Source: Microvirga aerophila (lineage in GTDB: Bacteria; Pseudomonadota; Alphaproteobacteria; Rhizobiales; Beijerinckiaceae). From it: 64,000 bases of DNA. This document shows positions 7,873 through 16,597 of the stretch, piece after piece. The translations under genes and the position numbers were made by a program. Within the stretch, counting starts at the first letter, position 1; each line of letters opens with the position of its first letter. The stretch spans positions 62,001-126,000 of the forward strand of contig NZ_QOIO01000006.1 of assembly GCF_003332305.1 (NCBI RefSeq), given 5' to 3'. The notes beneath the pieces were generated by a model. The model searched no databases, was not told where the DNA came from, and worked only from the letters and a program-made list of their open reading frames with translations.

Positions 7873-8793
7873 TCAGCCGATCGGCGCCTGCGGCTGTTTG
7901 GGCCGCGCGGCCCAGATGCCGATGAGGATCAGCGCGCCGCCCAAGCTTTGGACGAGGGTCAGCGCCTCGCCCAGAATCGCCCAGCCGAACAGAGCCGCCG
8001 CCACCGCTTCGAGAAAGATCACCAGCGACGAGAAGACCGGAGGCAAACGCCCAAGGGCTAAGACCAGCAATCCCTGGCCGCCCGCATGGCTGATGAACGC
8101 CATGGCGGTCAAAGCCGCGACACCCTGCCAGGTCTGCGGGATCACCCGCGTGTCGAACAGAGTCGCGATCACCAGGAGAACCGCGGACGTGATCACGCCC
8201 GTCTCGAACGTCACCCGGGCGGCTCCCGCCGTTTCGCGGGCGCGGCCGACGGCGAGGAAATAGAGCCCAAAGAAGAACGCCGTGGCGATCCCATAGAGAT
8301 CGCCCCGAATGCGGGCCGGGTCCACCTGGAGGCTCTGTCCGATCAGGGCCGCGCCGCCGAGCAGGCAGAGCAGCAAGCCCACGAAAGTGCCGCGCGATAC
8401 CCGCTGCTTGAGCACCAGCCAGACCATCAAGATCACGAACAGGGGGGCGGTCGTGGCGAAGAAGGTGGCGTTGGCCACCGTGGTGCTGAGGATCGACAGG
8501 TGCCAGAAGAAAAGGTCGCCCGAGAAGGCGAGGCCCGCCAGGATCGTCCCCTTGCTGTACGAGGTTCGGGGCGCATCCGCCGGCGCTTTGGCTTCCTCGA
8601 ACCTCATCCAGGCATAGAGAAGCGGCAGCGACAGGGCGACGCGCCAGAAGGCGCTGGCGAAAGGACCGACGTCGGCCGCGGCGAAACGCACGAAGATGGG
8701 CGAGATGCCCATGGCGACGGCGCCCAGGCAGAGAGCCGCAAAGGCCGACGCGAAGCCTGTCTCCAGGGGAGCCGTGGTCGAGGGGGAGGTCAT
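7873..8793 (-). CDS. EamA/DMT-superfamily transporter
   Basis: 306 residues with ten predicted membrane helices in two EamA halves. The first half opens A-A-L-C-L-G-A-V-A-M-G-I-S-P-I-F-V-R; the second contains G-L-Y-F-L-A-V-G. This is the usual length for RhaT/YdcZ-like drug/metabolite exporters. Substrates in the family range from amino acids to nucleobases, so none is assigned. It is divergent from the hutG-like gene with a 96-base shared promoter region, and 176 bases upstream of the DUF1036-pyk unit on the same strand. Confidence 0.85.
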   Translation of the reverse strand: MTSPSTTAPLETGFASAFAALCLGAVAMGISPIFVRFAAADVGPFASAFWRVALSLPLLYAWMRFEEAKAPADAPRTSYSKGTILAGLAFSGDLFFWHLSILSTTVANATFFATTAPLFVILMVWLVLKQRVSRGTFVGLLLCLLGGAALIGQSLQVDPARIRGDLYGIATAFFFGLYFLAVGRARETAGAARVTFETGVITSAVLLVIATLFDTRVIPQTWQGVAALTAMAFISHAGGQGLLVLALGRLPPVFSSLVIFLEAVAAALFGWAILGEALTLVQSLGGALILIGIWAARPKQPQAPIG

Positions 8794-8889
8794 GGATTCT
8801 TCTGATGCTGCGCGGATGGTCGCGTTGTGTTGTTTCGTAGGTCAGTTTAAGGCTTTTCTTCAACCCCAAAACCACTCCGCTCCTCGTCC

Positions 8890-9723
8890 ATGCATTCTTC
8901 TGCCGCGCTCAAGCTTGCCGACCCCTCCCTGGAACCTTGCCCTGTCGAGACCATCGAAGGCGCCGTCGAATCCGGCGTGCTGGTCCTGTGCGATCACGCG
9001 TCCAACGCGGTGCCGCCGGATCTCGGGGACCTCGGCCTGCCCGACACGGAGTTCCAGCGCCACATCGCCTACGATATCGGGGCCGCCGCCGTGACCCGGT
9101 CGCTGGCCCGGCGTCTCAAGGCTCCGGCGATCCTCACGCAGTTCTCGCGCCTGATCATCGACCCCAACAGGGGGCGGGACGATCCGACCCTGGTCATGCG
9201 GCTGTCCGATGGCGCGGTGGTGCCCGGCAACGCGCAGGTGGACGAAGCCGAGGTCGCGGCCCGGATCGAGCGCTTCTACGATCCTTACGATGCCGCCATC
9301 ACGGCCCATATCGAGCGGGCCATGGCGGCCGGTCATCCGCCCGTCATCGTGACGGTCCATAGCTTCACGCCCATCTGGCGCGGCTGGGTTCGCCCCTGGC
9401 ACGTAGGCATCCTGTGGGATTCGGACGAGCGTTTCGCGCGGCCGCTCCTGGAGGGCCTGAGCGCGGAGGATGGCCTCGTGGTCGGCGACAACGAGCCCTA
9501 TGACGGCGCGCTCGCCGGCGATACGGTCGACCGCCACGCAAGCGTGCGCGGGCTCGCCAATGCGCTCATCGAGATCCGCCAGGACCTGATCGCTTCCGAC
9601 GAGGGCGCCGAGGAATGGGCCGAGAGGTTCGCGCGGTTGCTCGATCCCCTGGCGAAGCGGCCGGATCTGCGGGCCCCAAGAATCCACGCTTCCCGCACGC
9701 GGGAGCGCCTGCGCCGTCACTGA
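8890..9723 (+). CDS. N-formylglutamate amidohydrolase family protein (second paralogue)
   Basis: 277 residues. It retains the family signatures V-L-C-D-H-A-S-N-A near residue 32, the F-S-R-L-I-I-D-P-N-R-G segment and V-T-V-H-S-F-T-P, the counterpart of the metal-binding H-S-M-P of HutG. Identity to the hutG product at 3.0-3.9 kb is low apart from these motifs, so the substrate is probably different. It is the first gene of a tight run with DUF1244 (10-base gap) and gapR (62-base gap), an arrangement recalled as common in Rhizobiales. It may hydrolyse an N-formyl or N-acyl amino acid; that is inference. Confidence 0.75.
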   Translation: MHSSAALKLADPSLEPCPVETIEGAVESGVLVLCDHASNAVPPDLGDLGLPDTEFQRHIAYDIGAAAVTRSLARRLKAPAILTQFSRLIIDPNRGRDDPTLVMRLSDGAVVPGNAQVDEAEVAARIERFYDPYDAAITAHIERAMAAGHPPVIVTVHSFTPIWRGWVRPWHVGILWDSDERFARPLLEGLSAEDGLVVGDNEPYDGALAGDTVDRHASVRGLANALIEIRQDLIASDEGAEEWAERFARLLDPLAKRPDLRAPRIHASRTRERLRRH

Positions 9724-9733
9724 GGACAAAGTC

Positions 9734-10039
9734 ATGAAGGACATCGACGCCCAGACACAGCTCGAGCTGGAAGCCGCGGCTTTCCGACGGCTCCTCGAAC
9801 ACCTGCGCGAAAGGACGGACGTTCAGAATATCGACCTGATGAATCTTGCGGGTTTCTGCCGCAACTGCCTGTCCAACTGGCTGAAAGAGGCGGCCGATGC
9901 GCGGAGCGTTCCGCTCACGAAGGACGACAGCCGGACACATGTCTACGGCATGCCCTACGAGGAGTGGAAGGAGCGCCACCAGCGCGAGGCCACGACCTCC
10001 CAGCTTCGGGACTTCCAGGAAACGAAGCCGTCGCATTAA
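9734..10039 (+). CDS. DUF1244 domain protein
   Basis: A 101-residue soluble protein. The central part has the conserved core [13 protein letters not shown], with two Cys three residues apart, and then Y-G-M-P-Y-E-E-W-K. The family is found in proteobacteria and has no proven role; the Cys pair could bind metal. It sits between a hutG-like gene and gapR with short gaps, so cotranscription is likely. A sequence close to a CtrA box (TTAA, 7 bases, TCAAC) overlaps its stop codon. Confidence 0.8.
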   Translation: MKDIDAQTQLELEAAAFRRLLEHLRERTDVQNIDLMNLAGFCRNCLSNWLKEAADARSVPLTKDDSRTHVYGMPYEEWKERHQREATTSQLRDFQETKPSH

Positions 10040-10101
10040 ACCGGCTTCAACCAAATCGGTGTAACCCTGGTCCCAACACTATCAATCAAAGGCTAGAATT
10101 C

Positions 10102-10362
10102 ATGGACGACGCAGCTTTTCAGACCGAATCGGTCGCAGCCGACCAGCTCAAGGCCTTCATCGAACGCATCGAGCGCCTCGAAGAAGAAAAGGCCGGCATC
10201 GCGGGCGACATCAAGGATGTTTACGCCGAAGCCAAGGGCAACGGCTTCGACACCAAGGTCCTGCGCAAGATCATCGCGCTTCGCAAGCGCGACTACGCCG
10301 AGCGCCAGGAGGAAGAGGCGATCCTCGAACTCTACATGCAGGCGCTCGGGATGGTCGGCTAA
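10102..10362 (+). CDS. gapR: GapR-type nucleoid-associated protein (DUF2312)
   Basis: 86 residues. An N-terminal coiled-coil helix ([17 protein letters not shown]) is followed by the basic [12 protein letters not shown] and an acidic E-E-E-A-I-L-E-L-Y end. This is the GapR pattern over its full length. In Caulobacter, GapR clamps overtwisted AT-rich DNA ahead of replication forks and transcription, helping topoisomerases, and is needed for normal growth. The start at 10102 follows homologues; an earlier in-frame start would add DUF1244-antisense-like residues. A strong hairpin follows. Confidence 0.9.
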   Translation: MDDAAFQTESVAADQLKAFIERIERLEEEKAGIAGDIKDVYAEAKGNGFDTKVLRKIIALRKRDYAERQEEEAILELYMQALGMVG

Positions 10363-10380
10363 GGCTGTCCTGTTCACCAT

Positions 10381-10409
10381 TTTGCGCCGGAGCTCCCCTC
10401 CGGCGCAAA
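10381..10409. terminator. 12-bp hairpin between gapR and the LysR gene
   Basis: Perfect stem TTTGCGCCGGAG / CTCCGGCGCAAA with a five-base loop, placed between two converging genes. Neither side has a proper T-run, so it may be a weak two-way terminator or a 3'-end stabiliser. Confidence 0.6.
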
Positions 10410-10411
10410 GC

Positions 10412-11302
10412 TTATGCCCTCCGTCGTTCCGCCAGCGCCTGATCCAGCGCGGCGATGAAAACCCGTAGTTTGGGCAAGACCAAGCGGGCGCTGGGGTAAA
10501 CGGCCCAGATGGCGATCTCCTGTGGCAGGGCTGCGCTGAGCGGGACCTCCACCAGCGCGCCCGACCGAAGCTCGTCCACCACGTCCCAGGCCGACAACAA
10601 GGCCAGGCCGAGACCGCCCAGACAGGCGGCATGCACCGCCTCGACGCTGCTGCTCGACAACCGACCGTTGACCCGGATGTCCTTGAGGCGCCCGCCGATC
10701 TCGAACGGCCAGTGGGTCGTGCCGCTGAGCAGGATGCATTCGTGCCGACCCAGATCCTCCAAGGTCTGAGGGGTCCCGGCGCGCTCCAGATAGGCGGGCG
10801 ATGCGCACAAAACCCGTGGGTTTGGCGCGAGCTTCTTGGCGATCAGGCTGGAATCGCGCAGACGGCCGATGCGCACCGCCACGTCGATCCCGGCCGATAC
10901 GATGTCGACGACGCTGTCGGTCAACTCCAGGTCCACGCGCAGTTCCGGGTTCTGTTCGAGCAGCGCGGGCATGAGAGGCGCCACGACCTTCCGGCCGAAG
11001 GCTGCAGGCGCCGTGACCCGCAACAGCCCGTTGGCCCCATGGGTCGCGCTGGGCGCGAGGCTCGCCTGGGCCGCTTCCATGGCCTCGAGCATGGCCTGAG
11101 CGTGGGGCAGAAACGCCTCGCCTTCAGGTGTGAGTGACACCGAGCGGGTCGTGCGGTGCAAGAGGCGTGTGCCGGTTTCCCGTTCCAGGCTGGCGAGCCG
11201 CCGGCTTGCGATCATCGGCGTAAGGCCCAGCCGTCGCGCGGCGGCTGACAGGCTGCCCGATGAGGCCGCGTGGACCAGGACCGCGAGGTCATCGGTGTTC
11301 AT
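10412..11302 (-). CDS. LysR-family transcriptional regulator
   Basis: 296 residues. The N-terminal winged helix-turn-helix (residues 1-60) shows G-S-L-S-A-A-A-R-R-L-G-L-T-P and S-R-R-L-A-S-L-E-R. The effector domain includes the usual D-S-V-V-D-I-V-S-A-G-I-D-V-A-V-R-I-G strand. It is divergent from an old-yellow-enzyme gene, and the 106-base region between them has two direct copies of TTATAC(T/A)GC, so it most likely controls that gene in response to an electrophile or related ligand. The inducer is not deducible. The branch resembles the many close CrgA/YafC-type regulators. Confidence 0.9.
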   Translation of the reverse strand: MNTDDLAVLVHAASSGSLSAAARRLGLTPMIASRRLASLERETGTRLLHRTTRSVSLTPEGEAFLPHAQAMLEAMEAAQASLAPSATHGANGLLRVTAPAAFGRKVVAPLMPALLEQNPELRVDLELTDSVVDIVSAGIDVAVRIGRLRDSSLIAKKLAPNPRVLCASPAYLERAGTPQTLEDLGRHECILLSGTTHWPFEIGGRLKDIRVNGRLSSSSVEAVHAACLGGLGLALLSAWDVVDELRSGALVEVPLSAALPQEIAIWAVYPSARLVLPKLRVFIAALDQALAERRRA

Positions 11303-11316
11303 CGGCTATATCGCAA

Positions 11317-11370
11317 TTCGTTATACTGCCTTATCAGCTGGGAGGACTACATCGGATTATACAGCATAAG
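11317..11370. promoter_or_regulatory. candidate LysR operator/promoter region
   Basis: Two direct repeats TTATACTGC (11321-11329) and TTATACAGC (11357-11365), 36 bases apart, in the divergent space between the LysR gene and the alkene reductase. A ribosome-site-like GGGAGGA (11340-11346) between them is too far from either start to serve it. Confidence 0.35.
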
Positions 11371-11408
11371 CATCTACGGTAGACCAAGTTTCCCACCAGA
11401 GGTTCTTA

Positions 11409-12533
11409 ATGTCTGCTTCCCTGTTCGCTCCCGTCTTGATGGGTGCGCTTGATCTCAAGCATCGCGTTGTCATGGCTCCTTTGACCCGTCTGCGCTCCAG
11501 CCAGCCCGGCGATGTGCCGAACGCCCTGAATGCCGCCTATTACGGCCAGCGCGCAAGCGAGGGCGGCCTCCTCATCACCGAGGCGACCGACATCTCGGCG
11601 CAGGCCCATGGCTATCCGGGCGCGCCGGGCATCTACTCGCCGGAGCAGATCGCCGGCTGGCGTCTGGTGACGGACGCGGTCCATGCCAAGGGAGGCAAGA
11701 TCGTCGTGCAGCTCTGGCACACGGGGCGTGTGTCCCACTCGTCGATGCAGCCCGGTGGCGCTCTGCCGGTCGCACCGTCGGCCATTGCGGCGGCGGGGAA
11801 CCACATGGATGCGAACGGCGGCACCGTTCCGTTCGAAACGCCCCGCGCCCTTCGCGAGGACGAGATCCCGGGCATCATCGAACAATTCCGTCAGGCCGCC
11901 CTCAACGCCCGCGAGGCAGGGTTCGACGGCGTGGAAGTGCATGGGGCGAATGGCTATCTCTTCGACCAGTTCCTGCAGGACGGCACGAACCATCGCATGG
12001 ACGCCTATGGCGGTTCGATCGAGAACCGCGCCCGCCTGCTGCTCGAAGTGGTGGACGCGGTCGCGGCGGCCTGGAGCGCCGATCGGGTGGGTGTGCGCCT
12101 GTCCCCCTGGGGACGCGCCAACGGCACGAGCGACAGCAATCCGGCCGAGCACTTCGCCTATGCGGCGACCGAACTCGGCAAGCGTGGGCTGGCCTATCTG
12201 CACGTGATCGAGCCACGGGCGGATCAGCACAGCGACACCAATGCCCTCAATCCGAATGCGCCTGATGCGGCATCCCGCTTCCGCTCGCTCTTCGGCGGCA
12301 AGCTGATCGTCGCTGGCGGATTCGTGCGTGAAACGGCCGAGAAGGTGGTGGCGCGAGGCGACGCAGACGCGGTGGCGTTCGGCCGCCTGTTCATCGCCAA
12401 TCCCGATCTGCCCGAGCGCCTGCGCCTGAACGCGTCGCTGAACCGATACGATCGTCCCAGCTTCTATGGCGGCACCGAGCGCGGCTACACGGACTATCCG
12501 ACTCTCGCCGACAAGGATGCGGCGGCGGCGTAA
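11409..12533 (+). CDS. alkene reductase, old yellow enzyme family (NemA-like)
   Basis: An FMN-dependent (beta/alpha)8 barrel of 374 residues that uses NAD(P)H to reduce activated C=C bonds, nitroesters or N-ethylmaleimide. Visible markers are the N-terminal H-R-V-V-M-A-P-L-T-R, the substrate-carboxylate/nitro site H-G-A-N-G-Y-L-F-D-Q-F-L around residue 177, the R-M-D-A-Y-G-G-S-I-E-N-R stretch, and the FMN phosphate loop I-V-A-G-G-F followed by A-V-A-F-G-R. Divergent LysR regulator as in nemRA-like detoxification units. The physiological substrate is unknown. Confidence 0.93.
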   Translation: MSASLFAPVLMGALDLKHRVVMAPLTRLRSSQPGDVPNALNAAYYGQRASEGGLLITEATDISAQAHGYPGAPGIYSPEQIAGWRLVTDAVHAKGGKIVVQLWHTGRVSHSSMQPGGALPVAPSAIAAAGNHMDANGGTVPFETPRALREDEIPGIIEQFRQAALNAREAGFDGVEVHGANGYLFDQFLQDGTNHRMDAYGGSIENRARLLLEVVDAVAAAWSADRVGVRLSPWGRANGTSDSNPAEHFAYAATELGKRGLAYLHVIEPRADQHSDTNALNPNAPDAASRFRSLFGGKLIVAGGFVRETAEKVVARGDADAVAFGRLFIANPDLPERLRLNASLNRYDRPSFYGGTERGYTDYPTLADKDAAAA

Positions 12534-12693
12534 GCACCATGCGGGTGGTGAGCTTCCGTCACCACCCGCTTTTCCCGCGCCGTATCCTTATGTCCGTCGT
12601 TTAAGCCTAAAGCGTTGTGGGCGTGCGGTGCGGCGGACACGCATCCGCCGGAATTGGCGTCGAACCTGATCGGTCCCGGTTCGAGAGGCGCTC

Positions 12694-13218
12694 ATGATTT
12701 CGACGAACAGGACGGCCGTCGCGGCCGCCGCTTTGATGATTGCGGGCTTCTCGCTGCCAGGAGCCCAAGCCGCCGAGGATGCATTTCTCGACCGGTTCAA
12801 GGGGAGCTGGACGGGATCGGGCCGCGTTCAGCGCAATGCAGAGACGAGCCCCTGGCAGGTCAATTGCCGCGTCACCGGCAACACCGGCCAGGATCGAATC
12901 AGCATCCAGGGCAATTGCCGCGCGGCCATCATCATCCAACGGCAGATCGCCGCCGATCTCACCTACAATCCACGCTCGGGCGACTACAGCGGCACCTATA
13001 TCGGCGCGAGGGTCGGGCCCGCGCGCCTGACGGGCACGCGCAAGGGCGACGTGGTCAACCTGAAGATCGCTTGGCCGAAGCCCGTCAATGGCGACAGCCA
13101 GGCCGAGATGACGATCCAGAACACGGGCAGCGGGATGCTGCGCATCGTCGTGCGCGACAATCTGAGCCCCGGCGGTCCGGTGCAGCAGACGTCGGACCTT
13201 GTCTTACGGCAACAATAG
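12694..13218 (+). CDS. secreted hypothetical protein, beta-rich
   Basis: 174 residues with a signal peptide ending at about residue 26 (G-A-Q-A-A). The mature part begins D-R-F-K-G-S-W-T-G-S-G-R-V and alternates short hydrophobic and polar stretches, with two Cys (V-N-C-R and G-N-C-R) that could form a disulfide. The pattern suggests a small periplasmic beta-barrel or lipocalin-like fold; I do not recognise a named family. It ends 63 bases before otsA on the same strand and could be cotranscribed. GAGAGGCGCTC before the ATG gives a weak ribosome site. Confidence 0.65.
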   Translation: MISTNRTAVAAAALMIAGFSLPGAQAAEDAFLDRFKGSWTGSGRVQRNAETSPWQVNCRVTGNTGQDRISIQGNCRAAIIIQRQIAADLTYNPRSGDYSGTYIGARVGPARLTGTRKGDVVNLKIAWPKPVNGDSQAEMTIQNTGSGMLRIVVRDNLSPGGPVQQTSDLVLRQQ

Positions 13219-13281
13219 CCGATGTTTACCCCCATAAGCGGGTTGCGGATCGACCCGCAGCAAACGAACGGAGACAGTGGG

Positions 13282-14709
13282 GTGCCACGGCTAGTTGTTG
13301 TGTCCAATCGGGTGGCCATTCCGGATCCGACGGGAAAAGGTTCGGCCGGCGGTCTGGCGGTCGCCTTGAAGGAGGCCTTCGAGGCCCATCGGGGCCTGTG
13401 GTTCGGCTGGAGCGGCAAGGTTGCGGCGCAGCCCTCGACCACGCCGAGGATCGTCGACAAGGGGAATGTGCAATACGCCCTCATGGACCTGACTCCCCTC
13501 GACCGTCAGGAATATTACAACGGCTTCGCCAACCGGGCGCTCTGGCCCATCATGCATTACCGGATCGGCCTGTCGGAGTTCTCGCGCGCCGATTACGCCG
13601 GCTACCTGAGGGTCAACCGCAGCTTCGCCAGCGCGTTGGCCGGCATGATCCAACCCGACGATCTCATCTGGGTCCACGACTACCATCTCATTCCCCTGGC
13701 GGCGGAACTGAGAGCGCTCGGGGTGACGAACCGGATCGGCTACTTCCACCACATTCCGTGGCCTGCTCCCGAGGTGCTTGGAACCCTGCCCGGAAGCCAG
13801 GATCTCCTGCGCGACATCACCGAGTACAACCTCGTGGGCGTGCAGACCGATCTCGACGCGGACAATCTCAGGCGCGGTCTCGTCCAGGAGGTCGGAGCCA
13901 TTCAACGGAAAGGGGATCTGGTCGAGCTGGGCGAGAAGCAGATCCGCGTCAAAGGATTTCCCATCGGGATCGACGTCAACAGCTTTCAGCAGGCCGCCAA
14001 GCGCTCCTCCACGAACCGCCTCGTCCGCCAGACGGTCGCCGGCCTGGGTTCGCGCCGGCTGATCATCGGGATCGACCGGCTCGACTACTCAAAAGGCATT
14101 CCGGAGCGGATGGAATCCTTCGAGCGCTTTCTCATCGGCAATCCCGATCAGCGCGGGCAGGTGACGTATTTGCAGGTGACACCGGTCAGCCGCAGCGAGG
14201 TCCCGGAATACGCGACCCTGAGCCGGGTCGTGAACGAGACCCTCGGGCGGATCAACGGTTCCCTCGGCGAGCCCGGCTGGGTGCCGATCCACTACGTGAA
14301 CAGCACCTATCCGCGCCCCGTCCTGGCGGGTCTCAACCGGTTGGCGCGCGTCGGTCTCGTGACTCCTATGCGCGATGGCATGAACCTCGTGGCCAAAGAA
14401 TACGTGGCGGCTCAGGATCCGGAGGATCCGGGCATGCTGGTCCTGTCCAAGTTCGCCGGCGCGGCGCAGCAAATGACCGATGCGCTCATCGTCAATCCCA
14501 ACGACAAGATCGAGGTCGCGGAAGCCATCCGGGACGCCCTCTACATGGGCCGGGAGGAGCGCGTGGCTCGTTGGGAGAGAATGATGGCCACGATCACCCA
14601 GTGCGATATCGCGTCGTGGACGGCCTCTTTCCTGAAGGATCTCTCAGGAGGCAGGTCTCCAGGGGCAGGCCGCATCCTGCGTCCGGTGCAGAGCGCCGGA
14701 CAGCGCTAG
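13282..14709 (+). CDS. otsA: alpha,alpha-trehalose-phosphate synthase (UDP/GDP-forming)
   Basis: A GT20 glycosyltransferase that joins a sugar nucleotide to glucose-6-phosphate to give trehalose-6-phosphate, part of osmotic and desiccation protection. Motifs in order: R-L-V-V-V-S-N-R-V-A, G-G-L-A-V-A-L, W-V-H-D-Y-H-L-I-P-L near residue 131, G-Y-F-H-H-I-P-W-P, I-G-I-D-R-L-D-Y-S-K-G-I and M-R-D-G-M-N-L-V. I start it at GTG 13282 (475 residues), where the family's N-terminus begins and GGAG lies 8-9 bases upstream; ATG 13222 would add 20 non-conserved residues. No trehalose phosphatase (otsB) gene is adjacent. Confidence 0.95.
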   Translation: MPRLVVVSNRVAIPDPTGKGSAGGLAVALKEAFEAHRGLWFGWSGKVAAQPSTTPRIVDKGNVQYALMDLTPLDRQEYYNGFANRALWPIMHYRIGLSEFSRADYAGYLRVNRSFASALAGMIQPDDLIWVHDYHLIPLAAELRALGVTNRIGYFHHIPWPAPEVLGTLPGSQDLLRDITEYNLVGVQTDLDADNLRRGLVQEVGAIQRKGDLVELGEKQIRVKGFPIGIDVNSFQQAAKRSSTNRLVRQTVAGLGSRRLIIGIDRLDYSKGIPERMESFERFLIGNPDQRGQVTYLQVTPVSRSEVPEYATLSRVVNETLGRINGSLGEPGWVPIHYVNSTYPRPVLAGLNRLARVGLVTPMRDGMNLVAKEYVAAQDPEDPGMLVLSKFAGAAQQMTDALIVNPNDKIEVAEAIRDALYMGREERVARWERMMATITQCDIASWTASFLKDLSGGRSPGAGRILRPVQSAGQR

Positions 14710-14726
14710 AACAAGCGACCATATGA

Positions 14727-14751
14727 AAAAGGCGGGCTTGGCCCGCCTTTT
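14727..14751. terminator. bidirectional rho-independent terminator
   Basis: AAAAGGCGGGC, loop TTG, GCCCGCCTTTT: a perfect 11-bp palindrome with A-run and T-run, serving both otsA (plus) and the DUF882 gene (minus). Confidence 0.93.
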
Positions 14752-14760
14752 CCGTCTGAC

Positions 14761-16461
14761 CTATCGCGTCACCGGCAGAGGTTTGACGGCGGGGCCCGTA
14801 AAACGGTTCGTCGCCAGATCTCCCATGGGCTTGGACGTGAAGCCTGTGGACAGGCTCGGCTCGGCCGACAAGAGAGCGCTCAGCGCTGTCGGCGGCCCTT
14901 TCTTGGGGGCAGGGGCCGCCTTGCTCACCGCGGCGGGCGTCGGCTTGTCCTCCTTCGCTGCAGGCTTGTGGGCCGGCAGGCTCGGAACGGGGATCTCCAC
15001 AGGGCTCGCCGCCGCAACCGCGATCGGGCGCATGGAGGGCCTGGGCGGAGGAAGCGGGTGCTGGTCCGACGCCGTGCTCGCCACCAGGCCAGTCGCGCCG
15101 CGAAGCTCCGGGATGCCCGGGATCGGGTTCGACTCGGCCAGCGCACTCGGGCGCACCGGCGGAAGGGGCGCATACGCCAAGGCGCCGGTCTCCACGATGT
15201 CATCCGCATCGGGTCGGCGCGGCGGAACTGGCGCAAAGGCGACCTCCTGCGGCATGCCGCCCAGCCCGGAGCGGGTCAGGGCCTGCCCACCCGGCCCCTG
15301 TTGCCAATTGAGGGACGGACCCGTCGGGGTCTCGACGGTATTCGGCAGGCCGGCGATCCGGGTCGGCGGGAGCGGAGGCGGGGTCAGATCCTCACGCAGG
15401 GCAGGTGCGATGGACATGGGCGCCACGGCCACGGCCTGCGGCTCAGGCTCGGGCCGCGGCTGCACCACGGGCGCCGGCCTTGCGATCGCCTGCGGGGCGG
15501 GCGCTGCGGTCGTCTGCAGGGCCGCATAAACCGACGAGTTGGAATCGCTGGCGTAATAGTTCTGTGGGTTTTGCGGGCTCGGCGCGCTGGAGCGCGCCGC
15601 CAGAACGGCGCGGCCCGGGCGTGACGCGGTGCGGATCTCCTCCACGTCCTCGTCCTCGTCGCTACCGCCAAAGCCGAACAGGGTGGCCCAGAAGCTCTTG
15701 CGCTTGGGCTGCGCGACCTCTTCGGCGGACGCGTAGGCGGTGTATCCGGCCACGGTGCCGCCCTTGGCCAGAACTTCGGCCTTGGCTTCCTCGTAACGGG
15801 CCATCGGAGAGCCGTCCGCCGGGATGTGCACCGTCTTGCCGTCCGGGAAGATGCGCGCGAGCTGGTCGCGGGTCATGCGCGGCCAAGCGCGCACGCTTCC
15901 CACATCGAGATGGATGAAGGGCGTGTAGGCGTTGGGATAATACCCGACGCCGCCGTTCTGCAGGCGCATGCCGATGGCGCGCACCTGTTGGGCTGGAACG
16001 TCGGGCAGGTAGAAGTCCAGGGCCTTGCCGAGCATGTGCTGGCTGTGCTTCGCAACCGCGCTGGAGCGCCGCCGCAGCATCGAGTTGGTCTGGGGCGAGC
16101 GATAGGCCGAGTTCACGCGGACCGGCGCGCCTGATCCCACCTCGCGATAGACCTCCCAGACGGTGTCGAAGAGGCGGGGGTCCATTCGGGTCGGCTCATC
16201 CCGGCGCCAGTCGCGCAGGAACCAGTTGAGCTGCTGCAACGCCGCGGAATCGTATTGGCCGTTGCGCCGGAAGGTGACCGTGAGGGTCTCCTTCGTGTTG
16301 TTGTGATAGAAGGTGAGGGTGCGCGTATCGCCATTGGCGACGGCATCCTGTGTGCCACGTATGCCACCCACCATAACGACCGCCAATGCCGCAAGACCAA
16401 TGCCGGCACGACGCAAAAGGTTCGACGCGACCGCAGAGCGATCCGAACGCAATACTCTCAC
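14761..16461 (-). CDS. DUF882 (M15-like, YcbK family) envelope protein with long Pro/Ala tail
   Basis: 566 residues. A signal or anchor helix lies near residues 15-35. The DUF882 domain (about 45-200) has the zinc-peptidase pattern S-Q-H-M-L-G-K-A-L-D-F-Y and F-I-H-L-D-V-G-S-V-R-A-W, with R-V-N-S-A-Y-R-S-P upstream, as in D-Ala-D-Ala carboxypeptidase-like M15 enzymes. The remaining 350 residues are Pro-, Ala- and Val-rich and probably disordered, several times longer than the E. coli YcbK type. Likely a peptidoglycan hydrolase or binding protein in the periplasm. The start is GTG with a poor ribosome site. An L,D-transpeptidase gene lies just upstream on the same strand. Confidence 0.85.
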   Translation of the reverse strand: MRVLRSDRSAVASNLLRRAGIGLAALAVVMVGGIRGTQDAVANGDTRTLTFYHNNTKETLTVTFRRNGQYDSAALQQLNWFLRDWRRDEPTRMDPRLFDTVWEVYREVGSGAPVRVNSAYRSPQTNSMLRRRSSAVAKHSQHMLGKALDFYLPDVPAQQVRAIGMRLQNGGVGYYPNAYTPFIHLDVGSVRAWPRMTRDQLARIFPDGKTVHIPADGSPMARYEEAKAEVLAKGGTVAGYTAYASAEEVAQPKRKSFWATLFGFGGSDEDEDVEEIRTASRPGRAVLAARSSAPSPQNPQNYYASDSNSSVYAALQTTAAPAPQAIARPAPVVQPRPEPEPQAVAVAPMSIAPALREDLTPPPLPPTRIAGLPNTVETPTGPSLNWQQGPGGQALTRSGLGGMPQEVAFAPVPPRRPDADDIVETGALAYAPLPPVRPSALAESNPIPGIPELRGATGLVASTASDQHPLPPPRPSMRPIAVAAASPVEIPVPSLPAHKPAAKEDKPTPAAVSKAAPAPKKGPPTALSALLSAEPSLSTGFTSKPMGDLATNRFTGPAVKPLPVTR

Positions 16462-16597
16462 TGTAATACTCGTCTTTAGCGCCGCGAACTCAGAGCGGCA
16501 TCCTTATAGTGAAAGGATCTTTGCCGAAGACGGTTACCTCCCGGTTAAGCGCGGGGCAAAAAACACGGGAAAATTCCAGGAGAATTCAAGGGTTTGC

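Noticed and set aside
7697-8875. N-terminal extension of the DUF1036 protein to 546 residues
   Set aside because: It lies over the EamA gene on the same strand in another frame and lacks hydrophobic or conserved content; the signal peptide begins at 7696.
12615-14726. A 703-codon open frame running across the secreted protein and otsA
   Set aside because: It is out of frame with two clearly real genes, is Arg/Gly/Ser/Pro-rich with no domain, and owes its length to the scarcity of stop codons in high-G+C DNA.
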